Assembly: GCF_030209435.1 (NCBI RefSeq)
Contig: NZ_JARVRX010000001.1
Coordinates: forward strand, 62,001 to 126,000
DNA from: Mycolicibacterium sp. lyk4-40-TYG-92
GTDB lineage: Bacteria; Actinomycetota; Actinomycetes; Mycobacteriales; Mycobacteriaceae
DNA: 64,000 nt
Direction of reading: 5' to 3'
The translations under genes and the position numbers were made by a program. Under the pieces are notes generated by a model, which worked only from the letters and a program-made list of their open reading frames with translations, searched no databases and had not been told where the DNA came from. Positions 25,894 to 33,811 of the stretch are shown piece by piece; the stretch's first letter is position 1; each line of letters starts with the position of its first letter.

Positions 25894-26487
25894 GTGCAGA
25901 CATCGACCAAGGAACGGCTGGTCACCGAGGCCATGCGGCTGTTCAGCGAGCAGGGTTACAAAGCCACCAGCATCACTCAGATCGAGAAAGCCGCCGGCCT
26001 GGTGCCGGGCTGCGGCGCCCTCTACAACCACTTCAAGACCAAAGAGGCCGTGCTCGCGGCCGGGATCGACAGGCAGCTGGACCGGCGGCGCGCGATGCAC
26101 GACATCAGCGTGCTGTTCGCCGGTGAAGGAGAGCTGCGGACAGAACTCACGCTGCTCGGCCGGTACGTGCTGAGCGTACTGAACCAGGAGAGTCAGTTCC
26201 TGCAGGTGGCAGCCCGCACACCAGCCGATCAGTCGGACCGCGTCAATGCGGCCTATGCCGCCCTGGTCGACGGCCTGTACAGCGAGCTGGCCGATTGGAT
26301 TCAGGGTTGCGCGCCCGGCCTCGATCGGAACGAGGCCAGGCGGATTGCGGTGGTCGGGGTCAACGCGCTGCTGGGCAAGCACGCGACGCGCGTCGTCTTT
26401 CACGCCCCGCAGTCGGACACCCCCGATGACGAGTACATCGCGGACTGGACGGCGATGTTGGCCGGCCGGATCGAAGCGGCGCGCTAG
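25894..26487 (+). CDS. TetR-family transcriptional regulator
   Basis: A 197-aa protein from GTG at 25894. HTH at about residues 7-50 (RLVTEAMRLFSEQGYKATSI, then a recognition helix before GALYNHFKTKEAVL). The C-terminal domain is helical. Being divergent from ABC1-P450-epimerase, it is likely their local repressor. Its TAG stop interlocks with the stop of the convergent lipase-maturation-factor gene in CTAG at 26484-26487. Confidence 0.9.
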   Translation: MQTSTKERLVTEAMRLFSEQGYKATSITQIEKAAGLVPGCGALYNHFKTKEAVLAAGIDRQLDRRRAMHDISVLFAGEGELRTELTLLGRYVLSVLNQESQFLQVAARTPADQSDRVNAAYAALVDGLYSELADWIQGCAPGLDRNEARRIAVVGVNALLGKHATRVVFHAPQSDTPDDEYIADWTAMLAGRIEAAR

Positions 26488-27887
26488 TCCGGCAAGGTGA
26501 CCGGCGGGAAGTACTGACCTTCGGGGGTGCGGTGCCACCACACGCGGTCGTGCCACAGCTCGTGGGGAGTGGAGTAGCGGTAGCGGAACACCTGCGCGCG
26601 GACGAAACGGGGTGGCGAATTCGGGAACGGGTTGTGCCGCAGCAATTTCAGTGTCGCCGGGTCGCCGCGCAGCAAGCGCTCCAGCAGGCCGGCGAACCAC
26701 TGACGGCCGTAGGTCGGGGAGATCGCGGCGAACCACATCATCCAGTCGAGACGCAGATGGTAGGGCGCCCATTGCCGCGGCAGCCGGCCGACAGCCCCCG
26801 GCTTGCCCTTGAATTCGTATTCGCGCCAGGCAGTTTCGTCCGTGATGTCAGCGTCGGTGGTGCCTTCGATCACCACCTCCCGCCGGATGCGGCCGATCGA
26901 GCCGAAGGCGCCGTACGTGTTCACGAGGTGCAGTGGGTCGAATGATGCGTTCATGCGTTGGCGCGGCGACAGCAGATTCCGCACCGGCCAGTAGCTCAGC
27001 ACCATGACCAGGACACCGAACCCGATGACGAGCACCACGAACCATGTCGGCGGTGCGGCCACGGTGGAGGTGGGTATCGGCCCGGCTATCGCACTGAACG
27101 CCAACACCATCGTCAGCCAATTCAGCCACGCATAGTTGCCGGAGATCACCAGCCAGAGCTGGGTGATCACCACGATCACGCCGGCGACGGTGGCGACGGG
27201 CTGCGGCGCGAACAACCCGAACGGAACCACGAGTTGCGTGACGTGGTTGACCGCGACCTCGACGCGGTGGAACGGCTTGGGCAGGTGATGGAAGAACCAG
27301 CTCAGCGGGCCCGGCATGGGCTGGGTCTCGTGGTGGTAGTAGAGGCAGGTCAGATCGCGCCAGCACCGGTCACCACGCAGCTTGATGAGCCCCGCACCGA
27401 ACTCGGTGCGGAAAACCAGCCACCGCGCCAGCCAGATCACCAGCACCGGCGGCGGGGCAGAGTCGTTGCCGAGGAACACCGCCAGAAAGCCGGCCTCCAG
27501 CAGCAGTGATTCCCAGCCGAAGGCGTACCAGCGCTGCCCGACATTGACGATCGAGAGGTAGAGCCCCCACAGCAGCAGCCACATGAGCATCGCCGCCCAC
27601 AGCGGCACGCGATCGCCGGCGCCTGCGACCACAGCCGCACTGAGTGCGGCACCCGACCACGCGACGGCCGCGAAGAACCTGTCGGAGTAATGCCAGTGAA
27701 AGATGCTGGGCGCCTGCCAGAACGACACCGCAGCCAGATACCGCGGAATCGGCAACATGCCCTGCGCGCCGAGCAGGGCGCGGAATTGCCTTGCGGCGCA
27801 GATGAAAGCGATCAGATAGACGCCGGCGATGCCGCGCTCGAGCACCAGCCGGCTGAACCAGTACTCGGGTGCTGTGAACGATTCCAT
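26484..27887 (-). CDS. lipase maturation factor family membrane protein
   Basis: A 467-aa protein. A hydrophobic N-terminal two thirds with about eight to nine helices carries LMF hallmarks (FRTEFGAGLIKLRGDRCWRDLTCLYYHHETQPMP; HLVNTYGAFGSIGRIRREVVIEGT). A soluble C-terminal domain has QWAPYHLRLDWMMWFAA. In vertebrates LMF1 folds dimeric lipases in the ER; bacterial members are uncharacterised. ATG at 27887 has an AGGAA ribosome binding site whose bases lie at the foot of the hairpin at 27899-27933. The stop overlaps the convergent tetR stop. Confidence 0.87.
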   Translation of the reverse strand: MESFTAPEYWFSRLVLERGIAGVYLIAFICAARQFRALLGAQGMLPIPRYLAAVSFWQAPSIFHWHYSDRFFAAVAWSGAALSAAVVAGAGDRVPLWAAMLMWLLLWGLYLSIVNVGQRWYAFGWESLLLEAGFLAVFLGNDSAPPPVLVIWLARWLVFRTEFGAGLIKLRGDRCWRDLTCLYYHHETQPMPGPLSWFFHHLPKPFHRVEVAVNHVTQLVVPFGLFAPQPVATVAGVIVVITQLWLVISGNYAWLNWLTMVLAFSAIAGPIPTSTVAAPPTWFVVLVIGFGVLVMVLSYWPVRNLLSPRQRMNASFDPLHLVNTYGAFGSIGRIRREVVIEGTTDADITDETAWREYEFKGKPGAVGRLPRQWAPYHLRLDWMMWFAAISPTYGRQWFAGLLERLLRGDPATLKLLRHNPFPNSPPRFVRAQVFRYRYSTPHELWHDRVWWHRTPEGQYFPPVTLPD

Positions 27888-27898
27888 CGCCGAATTCC

Positions 27899-27933
27899 TG
27901 ACCCGCCGCTGGTCTCCAGGATACGGCGGGTCA
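27899..27933 (-). terminator. hairpin between ppa and the LMF gene
   Basis: Perfect 10-bp stem, TGACCCGCCG (27899-27908) with CGGCGGGTCA (27924-27933), and a 15-nt loop. There is no U-tract on the reverse strand. It may end ppa transcripts or partly mask the LMF ribosome binding site, which it abuts. Confidence 0.5.
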
Positions 27934-27953
27934 GGATCGACGGAAGCGGAAGA

Positions 27954-28442
27954 CTAGTGCTCTTGCTCTTCGAACCGGGCGATCGAGCGGGCCAGCTCTT
28001 CTTCGGCCTCTTTGCGGCCGACCCAGTCGGCGGCCTTGACGAACTTGCCCGGCTCCAGGTCCTTGTAGTGCACGAAGAAGTGCTTGATGGCGTCCAGCTC
28101 GAACTCCGAGATGTCGCCGACGTCCTGGATGTGCTCCCAGCGCGGGTCACCGGCGGGCACGCACAGCAGCTTGTCGTCGCCGCCGGCCTCGTCGGTCATC
28201 TTGAACATGGCGACCGGGCGGGCGTCGACGATGCAGCCCGGGAAGACCGACTCGGTCAGCAGCACCAGCGCGTCCAGCGGGTCGCCGTCCTCGCCGAGGG
28301 TGTTCTCGAAGAACCCGTAATCGGTGGGGTAACCCATGGGAGTGAAGAGGTAGCGGTCGAGCTTCACCCGCCCGGTCTCGTGGTCCACTTCGTACTTGTT
28401 CCGCGAACCCTTGGGGATCTCGATGACGACTTCGTGCTCCAC
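27954..28442 (-). CDS. ppa: inorganic pyrophosphatase
   Basis: A 162-aa family I soluble pyrophosphatase. Active-site [10 protein letters not shown] with three metal Asp, plus [11 protein letters not shown] and [13 protein letters not shown], as in mycobacterial Ppa. It hydrolyses pyrophosphate to drive biosynthesis. GTG at 28442 behind AAGGAGT. It is divergent from dacB with an 89-bp shared promoter region, as in M. tuberculosis (Rv3628/Rv3627c). Confidence 0.97.
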   Translation of the reverse strand: MEHEVVIEIPKGSRNKYEVDHETGRVKLDRYLFTPMGYPTDYGFFENTLGEDGDPLDALVLLTESVFPGCIVDARPVAMFKMTDEAGGDDKLLCVPAGDPRWEHIQDVGDISEFELDAIKHFFVHYKDLEPGKFVKAADWVGRKEAEEELARSIARFEEQEH

Positions 28443-28531
28443 CGGGAGACTCCTTAGCTCTGTGCTGATAACGGGCTACACCTTAGACGAGCGATACCCT
28501 GCTGAGTGACCCGTACGAGTTCAGGAGCAAC

Positions 28532-29902
28532 ATGCGGCCCACCCGGTGGCGCCGATCGACCCACTTGGTGATCGGTGTGGCAGTTCTCGTGCTGGTTGCC
28601 GCGCTGGTGGCGGCCGCCGCGGTGATGACGCGGCACGACGCTGTCCCGGCGGCCGGGGCGACGGTCAAGCCGCAACCCGCGCTCGTCTCGCCGCGACCTG
28701 CGGTGCAGCCGGTCTCCGACGCCGCGGCGCAAGTGGTGCCCGCGCAGCTCGCCGCGGTGCTGGCGCCGTTGGCCGCCAACCCGAATCTCGGCCAGCTCGG
28801 GGGCCGGATCACCGATGCGATCACCGGCACCCAGCTGTGGGGGCTTGGTGAGAACGTTCCGCTGCAGCCCGCGTCCACCAACAAGACGCTGACGGCGGCC
28901 GCGGCCCTGCTGACTCTCGACCGCAACGCCCGGTTGACCACCACGGTCGTGTCCGGCGACACCCCGGGCGTCGTGGTGCTCAAGGGCGGCGGCGACCCGA
29001 CGCTGTCGGCGGCGCCCCCGGGCACCGACACCTGGTACGGCGACGCGGCCCGGATTTCCGACCTGGCCGACCAGGTCCGCAAGGCCGGCGTCACTCCCCG
29101 GGCCATCCAGGTCGACATCAGCCTCTATTCGGGCCCGACGATGGCGCCGGGCTGGGACGTCGCCGACATCGAAGGCGGCGACTGGGCCCCGATCCAGTCG
29201 GTGATGATCGACGCCGGGCGCGTGCAGCCCACCACCGTCGAGTCCAAGCGCTCGACGACACCGGCCCTCGATGCCGGCCGCGCCCTGGCGGCAGCGCTGC
29301 GCGTCGACCCCGCCAACGTGACGATCCGCACCACCCCCGCCGGTGGCCAGCAGGTCGCCGCGGTGCAATCCCCGCCGCTGATCGAGCGCCTGCGCGAGAT
29401 GATGGGCGCCTCCGACAACGTGATGGCCGAGTCGATCGGCCGTGAGGTTGCCGCCGCGGTGAACCAGCCGCAGAGTTTCGACGGCGGCGTCCGCGCCGTC
29501 CTCGGACAGCTGGCGAAGGCGGGCCTGACGACCTCGGGTGCGACGCTGTTCGACGCCAGCGGCCTGTCGGTCAACGACCGGCTCACCGCGACGGTCCTGG
29601 ACGACGTGGTCAACGCCGCCGCGGGCACCAGCGAGCTCCGCCTGCGTCCGCTGCTCGATGTCCTGCCGATCGCCGGCGGCAGCGGCACGCTGTGGAACCG
29701 CTACGCCGACACCTCGTCGGCCGGATACCTGCGCGCCAAGACCGGCTCGCTGACCGGCACCAACGCGCTGGCAGGCATCGTCACCGACCAGAGCGGACGG
29801 GTCCTGACCTTCGCGCTCATCTCCAACAACGCCGGTCCGGAAGGACGCACCGCGCTGGACGCCCTCGCCGCGGCGTTCCGGTCCTGCGGGTGCGGCACGT
29901 GA
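28532..29902 (+). CDS. dacB: D-alanyl-D-alanine carboxypeptidase/endopeptidase (PBP4 type)
   Basis: A 456-aa class C penicillin-binding protein. One N-terminal transmembrane/signal segment (about 12-32) and a Pro/Ala linker come first. The three active-site motifs are intact: SxxK as Ser115-Thr-Asn-Lys118, SxN as Ser294-Asp-Asn296, KTG at 403-405. It trims or cleaves peptidoglycan stem peptides outside the membrane. ATG at 28532 follows CAGGAG. Orthologue of Rv3627c. Its stop overlaps the next start by GTGA, so it heads the dacB-DUF2342-tilS-hpt series. Confidence 0.93.
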   Translation: MRPTRWRRSTHLVIGVAVLVLVAALVAAAAVMTRHDAVPAAGATVKPQPALVSPRPAVQPVSDAAAQVVPAQLAAVLAPLAANPNLGQLGGRITDAITGTQLWGLGENVPLQPASTNKTLTAAAALLTLDRNARLTTTVVSGDTPGVVVLKGGGDPTLSAAPPGTDTWYGDAARISDLADQVRKAGVTPRAIQVDISLYSGPTMAPGWDVADIEGGDWAPIQSVMIDAGRVQPTTVESKRSTTPALDAGRALAAALRVDPANVTIRTTPAGGQQVAAVQSPPLIERLREMMGASDNVMAESIGREVAAAVNQPQSFDGGVRAVLGQLAKAGLTTSGATLFDASGLSVNDRLTATVLDDVVNAAAGTSELRLRPLLDVLPIAGGSGTLWNRYADTSSAGYLRAKTGSLTGTNALAGIVTDQSGRVLTFALISNNAGPEGRTALDALAAAFRSCGCGT

Positions 29903-30948
29903 GCCGGAAGCCGACCGTCGGCCGCGCCGTCGACTGGGGCTTCGCCGCCACGGTCGGGGCGAAGCTGACCCGCCCGGAACCGGCGACCACCGACTACACC
30001 CGCAACCAGGTGCGCGAGCAGCTCGCCGATTCGGCGCGCCGGGCCGAGCTCCCGGTGCGGGAGGTGACGCTGCTCAACGAGGGCGCCGAGGTGCCCGAAG
30101 CCCGCGTCGTCGACCGGCAGGACTGGGTACGCGCCGCCACCGAATCCATGCGGGTGATGACGGGCGGCGAAACCTCAAGTCCCACAGGCCTGGCCGCCAA
30201 GCTGGCCGGCCGCGTCACCGGCGCGCAGACCGGCGCGGTGCTGGCGTTCGTGTCGTCGGGCATCCTCGGGCAGTACGACCCGTTCGCTACCAATGGTGGG
30301 GAGCTCTTGCTGGTCGCCCCGAATGTGCTTGCCGCTGAACGGCAATTGAAGGTCGACCCCGCCGACTTCCGGCTCTGGGTGTGCCTGCACGAAGTGACGC
30401 ACCGCGTGCAGTTCCGCGCCAACCCCTGGCTCACCGAGCACATGTCGCAGGCGCTGGCGGTACTGACCGACGAGTCCGGTCTCGACGCCGGCGACGTCGT
30501 CGGCCGGCTGGCCGAGTACGTGCGGGCGCAGCGTGACGGCGAGGCCGACGCGAATTCGCAAGGCATCCTGGGCATCATGCGCATCATGCAGTCCGACGAG
30601 CAGCAGCGTGCGCTGGATCAGCTGCTGGTGCTGGGGACGCTGCTGGAAGGACACGCCGACCACGTGATGGACGCCGTCGGTCCGGCGGTGGTGCCGTCGG
30701 TGGCCACCATCCGTAGCCGGTTCGACGAGCGCCGGCACCGCAAACAGTCTCCGCTGCAACGGATCGTCCGCGCCCTGCTCGGGGTCGACGCCAAGATCGC
30801 CCAGTACACCCGCGGCAAGAAGTTCGTCGACGAGGTCGTGTCGACCGTCGGCATGAAGCGGTTCAACGCGATCTGGACCGACGCCGAAACCCTGCCGCTG
30901 CCAACCGAAATCGACGAGCCGCGGCGATGGATCGATCGAGTGCTCTGA
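29899..30948 (+). CDS. DUF2342 zincin-like metallopeptidase (Rv3626c-like)
   Basis: A 349-aa protein with a zinc motif HEVTH (residues 164-168) inside LWVCLHEVTHRVQF, plus the conserved LLEGHADHVMD segment that may supply further ligands. It belongs to the DUF2342 group sometimes labelled F420-biosynthesis-associated; its function is unknown. GTG at 29899 is chosen for the GTGA overlap with dacB; another in-frame GTG lies three codons upstream. It overlaps tilS by 22 bp. Confidence 0.88.
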   Translation: MSRKPTVGRAVDWGFAATVGAKLTRPEPATTDYTRNQVREQLADSARRAELPVREVTLLNEGAEVPEARVVDRQDWVRAATESMRVMTGGETSSPTGLAAKLAGRVTGAQTGAVLAFVSSGILGQYDPFATNGGELLLVAPNVLAAERQLKVDPADFRLWVCLHEVTHRVQFRANPWLTEHMSQALAVLTDESGLDAGDVVGRLAEYVRAQRDGEADANSQGILGIMRIMQSDEQQRALDQLLVLGTLLEGHADHVMDAVGPAVVPSVATIRSRFDERRHRKQSPLQRIVRALLGVDAKIAQYTRGKKFVDEVVSTVGMKRFNAIWTDAETLPLPTEIDEPRRWIDRVL

Positions 30949-31883
30949 CACCGCTGCGCGCGGCCGTGGCCGGTTTCGCACGTCGGCACCCGGCCGACCG
31001 GTGGTGCGTCGGGCTTTCCGGTGGCGCGGACTCGCTGGCACTGACCGCCGTCGCCGCCGCGCTCAAACCGACCGCCGCGCTGATCGTCGATCACGGTCTG
31101 CAAACCGGATCGGCCGACGTGGCCGCCGCTGCGGCGGCACAGGCCCGGCAGCTGGGTTGCGTTGACGCACAGGTGATCTCCGTCGACGTCGGCATCGAGG
31201 GTGGACCGGAGGCGGCGGCCCGTACTGCGCGCTACGCCGCGTTGGACGCCGCCCGCGGTGGTGCTCCCGTGCTGCTCGCGCACACTCTCGACGACCAGGC
31301 CGAGACGGTACTGCTCGGGCTGGGACGCGGCTCGGGCCCGAGATCCCTTGCCGGCATGCAGATTTGGGATCCGCCGTGGGGGCGGCCCCTGCTGGCGGTG
31401 CGGCGCGCCGACACCGAAGCCGCCTGCGCCGAGCTGGGGGTGACGCCGTGGCAGGACCCGCACAACACCGACCCGCGCTACACCCGGGTCCGGCTGCGCA
31501 CCGAGGTGCTGCCGCTGCTCGAAGAGGTGCTGGCCGGCGGCGTCGCGCCGGCCCTGGCCCGTACCGCCGCCGCACTGCGGGAGGACAACGACGCCCTCGA
31601 CGCCCTGGCGGCCGGGCACCTCGCCGCTCTGTGCACCGACAACGGCCTCCCGGTCGCCGGGCTCGAGGACCTTCCCGCCGCGCTGCGTCGCCGGGTGATC
31701 CGAGGCTGGCTGCTGAGCGTCGGTGCGAGCCTGCTCACCGACGTCCAGCTGCGCGCCGTCGACGCGCTCGTGGCGGACTGGCACGGGCAGGGCGGCGTCG
31801 CCGTCAGCTCACCGCTGCGGTACCAGCGGTTGATCGTCACCCGCCGCGCCGGCCTGCTCACAGTCGCCTCCCGGCCCGTGTGA
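30927..31883 (+). CDS. tilS: tRNA(Ile)-lysidine synthase
   Basis: A 318-aa PP-loop ATPase with SGGADS at residues 31-36, [21 protein letters not shown], and the conserved [13 protein letters not shown] segment ([18 protein letters not shown]). It converts the wobble C of tRNA-Ile(CAU) to lysidine so that AUA is read as Ile. The TilS C-terminal domain is short, as in actinobacteria. It overlaps the upstream metallopeptidase by 22 bp and is followed 58 bp later by hpt, the usual tilS-hpt(-ftsH) order. Confidence 0.95.
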   Translation: MDRSSALTPLRAAVAGFARRHPADRWCVGLSGGADSLALTAVAAALKPTAALIVDHGLQTGSADVAAAAAAQARQLGCVDAQVISVDVGIEGGPEAAARTARYAALDAARGGAPVLLAHTLDDQAETVLLGLGRGSGPRSLAGMQIWDPPWGRPLLAVRRADTEAACAELGVTPWQDPHNTDPRYTRVRLRTEVLPLLEEVLAGGVAPALARTAAALREDNDALDALAAGHLAALCTDNGLPVAGLEDLPAALRRRVIRGWLLSVGASLLTDVQLRAVDALVADWHGQGGVAVSSPLRYQRLIVTRRAGLLTVASRPV

Positions 31884-31941
31884 GCGACCGCCGAGCGGGA
31901 CGGTCTTGGTACTCGGCGAGGAGGCATGGCACGCTGTTGCC

Positions 31942-32508
31942 GTGGATCTGTATCCGGGTGACATCAAGTCGGTTCTCCTGTCTCAGGAGCAGATTCAGGC
32001 GCGCATCGCCGAGATGGCCGCGCTCATCGCCGAGGACTACCGCGCCGACTCCGGCCACCAGGACCTGCTCCTGATCACGGTGCTCAAGGGCGCGGTCATG
32101 TTCGTCACCGATCTGGCCCGCGCGATCCCGCTGCCGACCCAGCTGGAGTTCATGGCCGTCAGCTCGTACGGGTCGTCGACCTCGTCGTCGGGCGTCGTAC
32201 GCATCCTCAAGGACCTCGACCGCGACATCACCGGCCGCGACGTGCTGATCGTCGAGGACATCATCGACTCCGGGCTGACGCTGTCGTGGCTGCTGCGCAA
32301 CCTGGCCACCCGCAGCCCGCGTTCGTTGCGCGTGTGCACGCTGCTGCGCAAGCCGGACGCCATGCGCGCCGACATCGAGGTCGCGCACATCGGGTTCGAC
32401 ATCCCCGACGAGTTCGTCGTCGGGTACGGCCTGGACTATGACGAGCGCTACCGCGACCTGCCGTACATCGGCACGCTCGATCCGAAGGTTTACAGCACGG
32501 AAACGTAG
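31942..32508 (+). CDS. hpt: hypoxanthine-guanine phosphoribosyltransferase
   Basis: About 188 aa starting [22 protein letters not shown], close to the mycobacterial Hpt core. The PRPP-binding loop is [11 protein letters not shown], with a GSSTSSSG flexible loop. It salvages hypoxanthine and guanine to IMP and GMP. GTG at 31942 fits the core alignment. A strong GAGGAGG (31918-31924) lies 17 nt upstream, unusually far, so an upstream in-frame TTG at 31906 (200 aa) remains possible. Confidence 0.94.
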   Translation: MDLYPGDIKSVLLSQEQIQARIAEMAALIAEDYRADSGHQDLLLITVLKGAVMFVTDLARAIPLPTQLEFMAVSSYGSSTSSSGVVRILKDLDRDITGRDVLIVEDIIDSGLTLSWLLRNLATRSPRSLRVCTLLRKPDAMRADIEVAHIGFDIPDEFVVGYGLDYDERYRDLPYIGTLDPKVYSTET

Positions 32509-32618
32509 CTCGGCTGAGTTAGCCATAATTGACGCTTTATGTGCGTCAGCGCATTAAAGCGCCTGTGAAAGCCCTGGCATGCACGATATTGACCCTTTGC
32601 TGGGCGTGCTTGTTCCAC

Positions 32619-32624
32619 TAGCAT
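32619..32624 (+). promoter_or_regulatory. -10 element of the GGDEF gene (leaderless)
   Basis: TAGCAT, then 6 nt, then GTG at 32631. The upstream gap (32509-32618) also holds a GACGC/GCGTC inverted repeat near 32530-32547. Confidence 0.5.
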
Positions 32625-32630
32625 CCAGGT

Positions 32631-33752
32631 GTGCAGCAGACCACGTACCGAGCCTGGCTCCGCGAATGGTCGGACCTGTCGATCCGGTACGACTGGCTGC
32701 GCAATTACTTGGCAGCCCGCGGCCTGGAACGGATGGCACGCCACTCCGCGGCAGCACTGATGCTGGCTTGCGCGCTGCTGCAGTCGCTGATGGTCATCGG
32801 CGAAACGCACCGGATGGAGCCGCTCGGGGTCGTCGTCGCAGTCGGCAGTGCGATCAGCTGTACGAGCTTCAGCATCTTGTGGGCGGTGCGGTGGCCCGGG
32901 TGCGGAGCGTCGAAGGCCTTTGTCCTCGTGTTGGCGGTACTCGGAGCCTTGTTGTTTCTGTCCCGGCCGGAACACCCGGTGGACGGCGCCGGCATCGTCG
33001 GCTTCTTGTTCATCAACAGCTACGCCGCGTGCGTGCACACTCGCCGGTTTCTCGCTGCGCCGATCGCGATCGGGGTGGCGGTCGTGGCCGTGTACTTCGC
33101 GCGGGTGACGGCGGAAGGCGGTCTGATCCGGGCACTGAGCGATTGCATGTTCTATCTGGTGGCGATCGTGCTCATTCCGTTGTGCTTCCAGTACATGGTG
33201 TATCTGCTCAGCAGCGATGCCGATGATTCGGACTTCGACCCGTTGACTGCGCTGCTCAACCGGCGTGGCTTCGATCGGGCGGTTCGACAGTTGGTCGGCA
33301 GCATCAAACCCGAGCAGACCACGGACCTGTCCTTCGTGATGATCGATCTCGACCGCTTCAAGTCGATCAATGACACTTTCGGCCACACGGTCGGCGACGA
33401 GGTACTCATCGCGGTCGGGGACATTCTGCGGCGGTCCTGTCGCGGCAGCGCGACGTTCGCCCGCATCGGCGGGGAAGAATTCGTCATCGCCTATGCCGGT
33501 GACAGCCGCATCGCGCCGACCATCGCCGAACACATCCGCAAGCAACTCCTCGACAGCCGGTGGTGCCTGACAGCGAGCTTCGGTATCGCCTCGGCCGCAC
33601 TGCTCGCCGGTCAGACCGGCGATACCGAATGGTTCACCGAGCACCTGCTGCGCGTTGCCGATCAGCTGATGTACACAGCCAAACGAGCCGGCGGGGATCG
33701 GATCGAGTCGGTCGAATTCGGCGGCGAGTACGAACTTCGCCGCGCCGGTTGA
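32631..33752 (+). CDS. membrane diguanylate cyclase (GGDEF)
   Basis: A 373-aa protein with about six N-terminal transmembrane helices (40-195) and a C-terminal GGDEF domain (about 203-365). The active site is GGEEF (280-284); the metal Asp is in VMIDLDRFKSINDTFGH (about 236-252), so cyclic-di-GMP synthesis is likely. The product-inhibition I-site RxxD is RGSA (271-274), so feedback inhibition is probably lost. There is no EAL domain. It is inserted between hpt and lpqG relative to M. tuberculosis. Confidence 0.9.
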   Translation: MQQTTYRAWLREWSDLSIRYDWLRNYLAARGLERMARHSAAALMLACALLQSLMVIGETHRMEPLGVVVAVGSAISCTSFSILWAVRWPGCGASKAFVLVLAVLGALLFLSRPEHPVDGAGIVGFLFINSYAACVHTRRFLAAPIAIGVAVVAVYFARVTAEGGLIRALSDCMFYLVAIVLIPLCFQYMVYLLSSDADDSDFDPLTALLNRRGFDRAVRQLVGSIKPEQTTDLSFVMIDLDRFKSINDTFGHTVGDEVLIAVGDILRRSCRGSATFARIGGEEFVIAYAGDSRIAPTIAEHIRKQLLDSRWCLTASFGIASAALLAGQTGDTEWFTEHLLRVADQLMYTAKRAGGDRIESVEFGGEYELRRAG

Positions 33753-33758
33753 GCGGGA

Positions 33759-33794
33759 GCTTTCGCGAGCGGCACTTACCAAAGGGCGCGAAGC
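33759..33794 (+). other. inverted repeat between the GGDEF and molybdoenzyme genes
   Basis: GCTTTCGCG (33759-33767) and CGCGAAGC (33787-33794) pair over 8 bp with one bulge. There is no T-tract; possibly a weak terminator or RNA structure in the 59-bp gap. Confidence 0.3.
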
Positions 33795-33811
33795 GGCGCA
33801 GAATCGCAGGC

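Noticed and set aside
29692..29898. Longer start for the DUF2342 metallopeptidase
   Set aside because: It lies within the 3' end of dacB in another frame; GTG at 29899 overlaps the dacB stop as in other genes here.
32528..32570. TTGACG (32530 area) and GCGC inverted repeats before the GGDEF gene as a promoter-operator
   Set aside because: No -10 at proper spacing; only the TAGCAT at 32619-32624 has convincing placement.
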